This document shows positions 16,501-22,441 of a stretch of 23,114 nt of DNA, piece after piece. A program made the position numbers and the translations under genes. Location of the stretch: NCBI GenBank assembly GCA_046350455.1, contig JAXMAM010000038.1, positions 1 to 23,114 on the forward strand, written 5' to 3'. The stretch is from CAZXGD01 sp046350455 (GTDB lineage Bacteria; Planctomycetota; Phycisphaerae; Phycisphaerales; SM1A02). Position 1 is the first letter of the stretch; every line of letters starts with the position of its first letter. The notes beneath the pieces were generated by a model, which ran no database searches, was not told the DNA's origin, and saw nothing but the letters and a program-made list of their open reading frames with translations.

Positions 16501-16731
16501 CAATTTCTGTGTGCGCCCGGAGCGGCCGCAGCGCGGGGGGCGGGGGCGCGGCGTAGCGGCGTTTTGCGTGGCGAGGCAGGCTGTGTGGGTCCCTGGGCTC
16601 GCGGGCCGTTCCACCTGCCGAGCTCACGCAAAGTCGAGGCGAAGGCGGAACCTGGTGGAGCCGAGCCGTCCGCGGCCGCGTGCCCCCGCACACGCGGAGG
16701 CCGCTCCCCGGACGCCGCTGCACACCGCGCA

Positions 16732-16764
16732 GAAAGTAGGGACACCCGTGCCAGGCACGACTTT
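16732..16764 (-). repeat. Right outer inverted repeat
   Basis: 16732-16758 is the exact reverse complement of 15900-15926, and 16739-16764 is a direct repeat of 16448-16473. It ends 3 bp before the -10-like box of the next gene. Confidence 0.9.
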
Positions 16765-16767
16765 CCA

Positions 16768-16773
16768 TACACT
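16768..16773 (+). promoter_or_regulatory. TACACT -10-like box for the small lipoprotein gene
   Basis: TACACT is followed by 6 nt and the ATG at 16780. The region where a -35 would lie is inside the repeat element, so the element may have replaced or supplied upstream promoter sequence. Confidence 0.45.
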
Positions 16774-16779
16774 GCGGGG

Positions 16780-17175
16780 ATGAGGATGCCAGGTGCCTTT
16801 GGATGGATCGCAGCCAGTGCAGCGTTGCTCGCCGCGTGCAACAGCACGCCCAAGCCGATCATCCAGGACCAGCGCATCGTGGGCACGTGGCGTGTCACAG
16901 CCAATGACGCGGTGGTCAGCTTCACCGAGACAGGCATCTACACCATGCGCGTCCCGGACATCGACCGCCCGGTGGTGGGCTCCTACGACTGGGACCCCGA
17001 CACCGCCACACTCACCATGCAGACCCGCCGCGAAAGCCCCATCTGCAGCGATGACGTGGGCGTCTACCACGTCCGCCTGAGCGCACTCACGCTGGACGCC
17101 GAAGTCCAGCGCGAGACCTGCCAGGTGCGGAAGTCACTCTTCGCCCGCCCGCTGGACCGCGCGCCTTCGCGCTAG
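16780..17175 (+). CDS. Small lipocalin-like lipoprotein, hypothetical
   Basis: The 131-residue product has a short signal peptide ending in the lipobox LAAC with Cys20, so it should be a lipid-anchored envelope protein. The mature part contains IVGTWRVTANDAVVSFTETG, a pattern seen in small beta-barrel lipocalin-like domains (a GTW start followed by beta strands). Two Cys (in SPICSDD and ETCQVRK) could form a disulfide. The start is set by the TANNNT box 6 nt upstream; there is no Shine-Dalgarno. Its 3' end overlaps the vsr gene on the other strand by 89 bp, with its TAG inside a CTAG. The same frame is open far upstream through the repeat element, but that translation is repeat-derived and not a gene. 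Its role is unknown. Confidence 0.7.
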   Translation: MRMPGAFGWIAASAALLAACNSTPKPIIQDQRIVGTWRVTANDAVVSFTETGIYTMRVPDIDRPVVGSYDWDPDTATLTMQTRRESPICSDDVGVYHVRLSALTLDAEVQRETCQVRKSLFARPLDRAPSR

Positions 17176-17674
17176 CGGTTCGCGCCCCCCGCGCCCCCCG
17201 CGCCCCCTTCGCCCCGCGCTCCCCGCGCTTCTGCTCCCGCACCATTCGTGCCAGCCGGGCCATCTGCCGCGCCAGCAGCGCTGGAGTCCGCACCTTGCAC
17301 TCCCACACCGTGAACACGCGCCAGCCGCGCGCGCGCAACGCCCGCGCCACGCGCCGGTCGCGCGCCACGTTCCGCTGGAACTTCTCCCGCCAGAACCGCC
17401 GATTGCTGGATGGCACGCTGGCCAGCCTGCAACCCGCGTGCTGGTGCCAGAAGCATCCGTGCACGAAGACCGCAATCCGGTGCCGCACCAGCACAATGTC
17501 TGGCGAGCCCGGCAGCTCCTCGCCGCGCGCCCGTCCATGCGCGGCTCCATGCACGCGGAACCGCAGCCCCAGGCTGTGCACTGCCCGCCGCACCGCTCGC
17601 TCGGGCCCCGTGTTCCGTCCACGGATCTTGGCCATGTGCGCGCTTCGCTGCGCCACCGTGAGCGTGTCCGCCAT
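17087..17674 (-). CDS. vsr: Very-short-patch repair endonuclease (Vsr family)
   Basis: Vsr nicks next to T in T:G mismatches formed by deamination of 5-methylcytosine. The 195-residue product has the family blocks MAKIRGRNTGPERAVRR, PGSPDIVLVRHRIAVFVHG (catalytic Asp in SPD), HGCFWHQHAGC (zinc His and Cys residues), FQRNVARDRR and GWRVFTVWEC (last zinc Cys). The usual family length is about 140-155 residues. Here a basic, low-complexity tail (repeats of GARGARG) adds about 45 residues and runs into the lipoprotein gene. In another frame this strand has a TAG at 17174-17172, sharing CTAG with the lipoprotein stop, so the tail may come from a small indel in the GC-rich repeat. No cytosine methyltransferase is in the window. 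It is divergent from the malic enzyme gene (41 nt). Confidence 0.92.
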   Translation of the reverse strand: MADTLTVAQRSAHMAKIRGRNTGPERAVRRAVHSLGLRFRVHGAAHGRARGEELPGSPDIVLVRHRIAVFVHGCFWHQHAGCRLASVPSSNRRFWREKFQRNVARDRRVARALRARGWRVFTVWECKVRTPALLARQMARLARMVREQKRGERGAKGARGARGARTASAKARGPAGGRRVTSAPGRSRAGLRRPA

Positions 17675-17680
17675 GCCACC

Positions 17681-17686
17681 AGCGTA
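17681..17686 (-). promoter_or_regulatory. TACGCT -10-like box for vsr
   Basis: On the minus strand TACGCT is followed by 6 nt and the vsr ATG. No Shine-Dalgarno is present. Confidence 0.45.
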
Positions 17687-17702
17687 TCCACGGGACGTGG
17701 CC

Positions 17703-17708
17703 TATTCT
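17703..17708 (+). promoter_or_regulatory. TATTCT -10-like box for the malic enzyme operon
   Basis: TATTCT is followed by 7 nt and the ATG at 17716. It lies only 16 bp from the divergent vsr box, so the two promoters must overlap and could compete. Confidence 0.5.
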
Positions 17709-17715
17709 CCCGCCC

Positions 17716-19365
17716 ATGGCCGGCAGACTCACGCGCCTTGAGGTCCTCTTCCATCCGCGTCACAACAAGGGCACCGCCTTCACTGCAGAAGAGCGCGAAC
17801 GTCTGGGCTTGGTGGGCCTGCTCCCCGACGGCATCGAGACTTCCGAGACGCAGATGGAGCGAGTGCGCCTCCAGCTGTCGCAGAAGAACAACGATCTGGA
17901 GAAGTACATCTACCTCTCCGAACTGCAGGACCGCAACGAGCGCCTGTTCTACCAGGTGCTGATGAGCGATCCCGCGCAGTACATGCCCATCGTCTACACA
18001 CCCACAGTGGGCGAGGCATGCCAGAAGTTCGGGCACATCATGCGCCGGCCCAAGGGCCTGTACATCAGTCTGCGGCGTCGCGGCCACATCAAGGACGTGC
18101 TGCGCAACTGGTGGGAGAAGGACGTGCGCTTCATTGTGGTGACAGACGGCGAGCGCATCCTTGGCCTAGGCGACCTGGGCGCGTGCGGCATGGGCATTCC
18201 CATCGGCAAGCTGGCCCTGTACACCGCGTGCGCGGGCGTGCCACCGCAGTACACGCTGCCCGTGCTCCTGGACGTGGGCACCAACAACGAAGCCTTCCTG
18301 GACGACCCGCTCTACCCCGGCCTGCGCGTGCGCCGCGCTGCGGGCGAGGAGTTCGACAGCTTTGTGGAGGAGTTCGTGACAGCAGTGCAGGAGGTCTTCC
18401 CGCGCTGCTGCATCCAGTTTGAGGACTTCACCAACAAGACCGCCATGCCGCTCCTGGCGCGCTACCGCGACAAGGTGTGCTGCTTCAACGACGACATCCA
18501 GGGCACAGCATCTGTGGCGGTGGCGGGCCTGCTGGGCGCCAGCCGCGTCCTGAAGAACCGTGTGCGAGACCACACCTATCTCTTCTACGGCGCTGGCAGC
18601 GCGGCCGTGGGCATTGCAGACCTTGTCTGCCAGCAGATGGTGCGCGAAGGCCTCCCCATGGAGGAGGGCCGCAAGCGCTGCTGGCTGGTGAACTCCCGCG
18701 GGCTGGTGACCTCCGACACCACAGGGCTCAGCGAGTTCCAGCAGCCATTCGCGCATCCGCACGCGCCGCTGAAGGATCTGCACGACATCGTGCGCGCGGT
18801 GAAGCCCACTGCGCTCATCGGCGTCAGCACCATTGCCAAGGCCTTCAACGAGCGCGTCATCCGCGCGATGGCCGAGATCAACCAGCGCCCGGTGATCTTC
18901 CCGTACTCCAACCCCACCAGCAAGAGCGAGTGCACCGCGCAGGAAGCCATCGAGTGGAGCGACGGCCGCGCCATCTTTGCCAGCGGCAGCCCGTTCGCAC
19001 CGCTGCACTACAAGGGCCGCCTCTACGTGCCAGGGCAGGGCAACAACGTCTACATCTATCCCGCGGTGGGCCTGGCGGTGTACGCCACGCAGGCCAGCCG
19101 CGTGACTGATGAGATGTTCCTGCGCGCCGCCGAGAGCCTGGCTGGCCAGACCACGGACGAGGACCTCTCTGTCAACCTGATCTACCCGCCGGTCAGCAAC
19201 ATCTTCCGCACCAGCGTGCAGGTGGCCACCGACGTCGCGTCGCTCATCTTTGACCGCGGATTGGCCCGCGTGCCACGCCCAGACAACATGGACGCGTTCA
19301 TCCGTGGGAAGGTGTACTCACCGGACTACGCCCCCACCCATCTATCTGAGGCTGGCACCGCATGA
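17716..19365 (+). CDS. NAD(P)-dependent malic enzyme
   Basis: This enzyme converts malate to pyruvate and CO2 with reduction of NAD(P). The 549-residue product matches the long, eukaryote/SfcA-like malic enzymes: VYTPTVGEACQKFGHI with catalytic Tyr (about 94), IPIGKLALYTACAG with catalytic Lys (about 165), and metal ligands in FEDFTNKTA and NDDIQGTAS (about 258). The Rossmann motif GAGSAAVG (about 292) and SNPTSKSECT with ASGSPF follow. The frame is intact and of normal length. NAD against NADP preference cannot be read with confidence. The ATG is set by the -10-like box 7 nt upstream. Its stop overlaps the next gene in ATGA, so it is translationally coupled to a potassium-channel-like protein. 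Confidence 0.95.
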   Translation: MAGRLTRLEVLFHPRHNKGTAFTAEERERLGLVGLLPDGIETSETQMERVRLQLSQKNNDLEKYIYLSELQDRNERLFYQVLMSDPAQYMPIVYTPTVGEACQKFGHIMRRPKGLYISLRRRGHIKDVLRNWWEKDVRFIVVTDGERILGLGDLGACGMGIPIGKLALYTACAGVPPQYTLPVLLDVGTNNEAFLDDPLYPGLRVRRAAGEEFDSFVEEFVTAVQEVFPRCCIQFEDFTNKTAMPLLARYRDKVCCFNDDIQGTASVAVAGLLGASRVLKNRVRDHTYLFYGAGSAAVGIADLVCQQMVREGLPMEEGRKRCWLVNSRGLVTSDTTGLSEFQQPFAHPHAPLKDLHDIVRAVKPTALIGVSTIAKAFNERVIRAMAEINQRPVIFPYSNPTSKSECTAQEAIEWSDGRAIFASGSPFAPLHYKGRLYVPGQGNNVYIYPAVGLAVYATQASRVTDEMFLRAAESLAGQTTDEDLSVNLIYPPVSNIFRTSVQVATDVASLIFDRGLARVPRPDNMDAFIRGKVYSPDYAPTHLSEAGTA

Positions 19366-19919
19366 GCGGAGCTGATCCTGCGCACAGCCTGGTCAGCAAG
19401 CACCGCCTGGAGGCGCTTGCGGACGGCATCTTTGCCATCGCCATGACCATCCTGGTGCTGGAGATCAAGGTGCCCACGCTGAAGGACCCGGACTCTGCAG
19501 AGGAGTTCTTCCAGTCCATGGCGGCGAACGCCCCCACACTCACCGGCTACGTGCTGAGCTTTAGCGCGCTGGGTGTGATGTGGTACCGCCACAACAGGCT
19601 CATCCGGCCCATCACGTCCATCTCAGAGGGCGTGCTGGTGCTGTACCTCGCGCAGTTTGCGTCGGCGGCCTTCTTTCCCTTCTGTGCCGCAGTGTTTGGC
19701 AGGTACCCGGGCAATGGCGGGGCCATCGTGTGCTACGCCGGATGCGTGCTGGTCTACCAGTGGGCGCAGGTTGGAGCCTGGGCGCTTGCGTGCCGCCAGG
19801 GTCTGGTGTCGCTCCAGGTAGGACCCGCGGAGCGTCGCGCGCTTCACGTGCGCAATCTCCGCGGCGGCATCATGGTTCTGATCGCGTTTGCTTGCTCGAT
19901 GTGGGCTGCGTTTCGGTAG
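19362..19919 (+). CDS. TMEM175-like (DUF1211) potassium channel protein
   Basis: Bacterial TMEM175 proteins form tetrameric K+-selective channels in the inner membrane. The 185-residue product has the signature RLEALADGIFAIAMT at residues 15-29, a variant of RxxxFSD (R15, L19, A20, D21), then further hydrophobic segments: GYVLSFSALGVMWYRHNRLI, YLAQFASAAFFPFCAAVFG, VCYAGCVLVYQWAQVGAWAL and MVLIAFACSMWAAF. This fits the one-repeat, roughly six-helix form usual in bacteria. The Phe and Ser of the usual FSD motif are Leu and Ala here. The ATG overlaps the malic enzyme stop (ATGA), so both should be expressed together. The functional link to malate metabolism is unknown. Confidence 0.87.
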   Translation: MSGADPAHSLVSKHRLEALADGIFAIAMTILVLEIKVPTLKDPDSAEEFFQSMAANAPTLTGYVLSFSALGVMWYRHNRLIRPITSISEGVLVLYLAQFASAAFFPFCAAVFGRYPGNGGAIVCYAGCVLVYQWAQVGAWALACRQGLVSLQVGPAERRALHVRNLRGGIMVLIAFACSMWAAFR

Positions 19920-20196
19920 CCATCGTCACGCACTCCGGCTGCTGCTCCATGCGACTGCACGGGCTGCACGGGCAGCGCGGAACCAACACTCATCGGCATT
20001 CTTCATCAGTTTGCTTGAGAATTTGACTATGGACAGGCGGTCAAGGTATGCGGACTCAGGCATTTCAATGCTTTTCCGTTGACTTGGCCGACCCATCAGA
20101 GTGGACTGTCCCCTCGTGGTGCACACGCGCGTGGGGTGCGATTGCGCCGTGGATCTGAGACCTGATTTCAGGTTCCCTCTTTAAGGAGCACAAGAC
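19920..20196 (+). other. Intergenic leader of the secreted repeat protein
   Basis: This 277-nt gap is less GC-rich than its surroundings. It holds a weak promoter candidate (TTGACT at 20023-20028 and TATGCG at 20047-20052, 18 nt apart). Just before the Shine-Dalgarno is a perfect inverted repeat, ACCTGA-TT-TCAGGT (20160-20173). No small gene is apparent. Confidence 0.35.
20183..20188 (+). promoter_or_regulatory. Shine-Dalgarno AAGGAG
   Basis: AAGGAG lies 8 nt before the ATG at 20197 and supports that start. Confidence 0.7.
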
Positions 20197-22380
20197 ATGC
20201 ATTTCCGCCAGAGACTTCGCCTTCTGACCGTGGGTGCCGCTGCGCTGATCGCAGCCACCGCATCGGCCGACTTCGTGTACATCTCGACTCCGGGGCCGAA
20301 CAATCTGGACCTCGTGGATGACGGATCGTTCATCACGGTCGGCGTGGACGGAACCACCTTCGATCACGTCGCTGGCGTCATCGGAACCACGGTGACCAAC
20401 AAGCTTTTCGACTCCATCTACACGTGGTCGGACAGCGTGGCAAGCACCAGTGGCGCACTCTTCTTTGGCGTTGACCTGCAGGCGCACGAGACCAGCACCA
20501 TCAACTACCTGGGCGGCGAGAATCCGGCCCTCACCCTGGTGACCTTTGACGACGCCACCATCAACTTCTCGGGTGGCACTGTTGGATTTATCGGCACCGG
20601 CGGCGGCGACGAGTTCAGCAACGGCGGGACCGCCTACATCACGGGCGGCACCATCACGCAGAACATCTCCTGCCTGAAGGGCGCCGTGTTCATGAGCGGC
20701 GGTCAGCTCGTGACGCCGGACTACGGCCTTCCATACTCCTTCCTGAGCTTTGTTCCCGCTGGCGTGACCTTCTCCGGCAACGCGGTGGAGGCCGAGTGGA
20801 TTGGCTTCGAGCTGGGCAACGGCTTTGACGGCAACATCTGGAAGCTGAGCGGCACCCTCCTGGACGGCAGCTCGCTGGAAGGCTTCTACATGGTGGATGT
20901 GGGCATCTTTGACCCCACCATCATCGTGAACTATGCGGGCGTCACCATCAAGGGTGGCATCGTGGTGAACCAGCCTCCTGTGGCGGACGCTGGCGCGGAC
21001 TTCAGCGTGGATGAAGGCCAGATGGTGGTCCTGGACGGCACTGGCAGCAGCGATCCAGATGGTGACTCTCTCACCTACTCGTGGACGCAGCTGCCTGGCG
21101 GCACTCCGGTGTCGCTCTCCGGCGCCGACACCGCTACGCCCAGCTTCACCTCGCCCGCCGTGGCCCCTGGCGGCGAGACGCTGAGCTTTGAGCTCACCGT
21201 GACTGCGGGCGGCGACACGCGGACGGACACGGTCAGCGTGACGGTGGTGAACGTCAACCATCCTCCTGTGGCACATGCTGGCGACGACCAGTCGGTGGCA
21301 GAGGGGTCGCCCGTGACCCTGCGCGGCGAGACCAGCTTTGACATTGACGGCGACACCTTCAGCTACCAGTGGGTGCAGACGGGCGGCACGCCCGTGGTCA
21401 TGCTGAACAACGCTGACACGGCCAATCCCACCTTCATCGCTCCCACCGGAAGCCCGTATCTCCCGGGTGGCCTGGTGGCGCAGCTCACCTTTGAGCTGCG
21501 CGTGGACGACGGCTACACGGCCGACGCTCCAGCCCCTGGCTACGAACTGGGCGACGTGGTGGACATGGTGGTGGTCAACGTCACCAACATCAACAACGCG
21601 CCGACCGCTGAGGCAGGCCCGTGCCGCGTGGTGAACGAGAACTCCAACGTCTCGCTCAATGGCTCTGCCAGCAGCGACCCGGACGGCGACACCTTGTCGT
21701 ACTCCTGGGTGCAGATCGGCGGTCCGTCGGTCAGCCTGAGCGGCGCCAGCACAGCCACGCCAACCTTTGTGTCTCCCTGGGTGAACTCGTGTGGTGCCAA
21801 CCTGACGTTCCGCCTCACGGTGGACGACGGCTTTGGTGGCACCGCCACCGACACCGTGCTGGTGAAGGTGCGCAACGTGACCAATCCGCCACGCTGCGAT
21901 GACGCCTATGCCAGCATCTGCAAGCAGTGCGATGGCCGTGGCCGCCGTGGCGATGGTTGTGGACATGACGACGACGACGACGACGATTGTCGCGAGCGTC
22001 CCTGCCGCCACCAGAACCGCAACGACTGCGGCAGCAACGTGATCTGGCCGCCAGACCACTCCATGGTGAATGTGTGCATCATGGGCATCAAGTCCAAGAA
22101 TGACAACACCACCATCACCATCACGGGCATCTACCAGGACGAGCCGACCAACGCCTGCGGCGATGGCGATACCCCCGTGGATGCAGTGATCCGTCCAGAT
22201 GGTTCGGTGCTGGTGCGCGCAGAGCGCTCTGGCAACGGCAACGGCCGCGTGTACCACATCAAGTACACCGCCACCAACGCCGAAGGCAGCTGCTCTGGCG
22301 AAGTGAAGCTGAAGGTGCCAAAGAACAGCAAGAACGGCAGCTGCGTGGACGGTGGTGCGATCTACAACTCGCGCAACTGA
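20197..22380 (+). CDS. Secreted protein with three PKD/cadherin-like repeats and a Cys-rich hinge
   Basis: The 727-residue product starts with a signal peptide (MHFRQRLRLLTVGAAALIAA, then TASADF, cleavage probably after ASA). Residues about 25-256 are a beta-rich region without a recognised family; its TINFSGG and AYITGGTITQN segments suggest beta-helix-like turns. Three similar Ig-like repeats follow, starting NQPPVADAGAD (about 258), NHPPVAHAGDD (about 353) and NNAPTAEAGPC (about 465), with acidic DPDGD/DIDGD segments that may bind calcium. The third repeat carries two extra Cys. Next comes a basic, Cys-rich hinge with seven Asp in a row (about 591-597). The C-terminal domain begins NVIWPPDHSMVNV and has RAERSGNGNGRVYHI, resembling WPPNHK-type modules found after such repeats in secreted proteins. 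No sorting signal is visible at the end. It is probably a surface or extracellular adhesion or matrix protein. Confidence 0.82.
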   Translation: MHFRQRLRLLTVGAAALIAATASADFVYISTPGPNNLDLVDDGSFITVGVDGTTFDHVAGVIGTTVTNKLFDSIYTWSDSVASTSGALFFGVDLQAHETSTINYLGGENPALTLVTFDDATINFSGGTVGFIGTGGGDEFSNGGTAYITGGTITQNISCLKGAVFMSGGQLVTPDYGLPYSFLSFVPAGVTFSGNAVEAEWIGFELGNGFDGNIWKLSGTLLDGSSLEGFYMVDVGIFDPTIIVNYAGVTIKGGIVVNQPPVADAGADFSVDEGQMVVLDGTGSSDPDGDSLTYSWTQLPGGTPVSLSGADTATPSFTSPAVAPGGETLSFELTVTAGGDTRTDTVSVTVVNVNHPPVAHAGDDQSVAEGSPVTLRGETSFDIDGDTFSYQWVQTGGTPVVMLNNADTANPTFIAPTGSPYLPGGLVAQLTFELRVDDGYTADAPAPGYELGDVVDMVVVNVTNINNAPTAEAGPCRVVNENSNVSLNGSASSDPDGDTLSYSWVQIGGPSVSLSGASTATPTFVSPWVNSCGANLTFRLTVDDGFGGTATDTVLVKVRNVTNPPRCDDAYASICKQCDGRGRRGDGCGHDDDDDDDCRERPCRHQNRNDCGSNVIWPPDHSMVNVCIMGIKSKNDNTTITITGIYQDEPTNACGDGDTPVDAVIRPDGSVLVRAERSGNGNGRVYHIKYTATNAEGSCSGEVKLKVPKNSKNGSCVDGGAIYNSRN

Positions 22381-22410
22381 CAGCAGTCCGCGAACTGACC
22401 TGAACCTGCT

Positions 22411-22438
22411 GGGGCGGGACTCACCAGAGTCCCGCCCC
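22411..22438. terminator. Strong hairpin terminator between convergent genes
   Basis: GGGGCGGGACTC (22411-22422) pairs perfectly with GAGTCCCGCCCC (22427-22438) around an ACCA loop: 12 bp, almost all G-C. It is followed on the + strand by CCTTTCATTT. It lies between the stop of the secreted protein and the stop of the metal ATPase, so it could serve both strands. Confidence 0.85.
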
Positions 22439-22441
22439 CTT

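Larger units (their letters stand above)
15893..16764. mobile_element. Non-coding inverted-repeat element with GTGCCWGGCAC ends
   Basis: This is an 870-bp stretch without a credible gene. The left arm (about 15900-16139) and the reverse complement of the right arm (about 16521-16758) are recognisably the same sequence of about 240 bp. They share the outer 27 bp exactly and a 32-bp core exactly (15980-16011 and 16649-16680), with scattered differences and small indels elsewhere. Four GTGCC(T/A)GGCAC near-palindromes lie at the outer edges and inside. The right arm is flanked by one at each side (16490 and 16748), so a unit of about 270 bp can be defined. The 16170-16440 centre is unique GC-rich sequence in which I see nothing. 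No transposase is present, so this would be a non-autonomous or REP-like repeat. Confidence 0.7.

Noticed and set aside
16448..16764. CRISPR array
   Set aside because: The repeats are few, irregularly spaced and in both orientations, and no cas gene is near.
15913..16779. Upstream extension of the lipoprotein frame through the repeat region
   Set aside because: The translation is made of repeat-derived peptides (TRARHDF and similar) and the lipoprotein has its own signal peptide and promoter box at 16768-16782.
17172..17732. Alternative minus-strand frame as the vsr gene
   Set aside because: The Vsr motifs are all in the frame starting at 17674; this frame is considered only as a possible end after an indel.
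19963..19976. Hairpin GCTGC-ACGG-GCAGC as terminator of the channel gene
   Set aside because: The stem has only 5 bp and there is no T tract; such short stems are expected by chance at this GC content.
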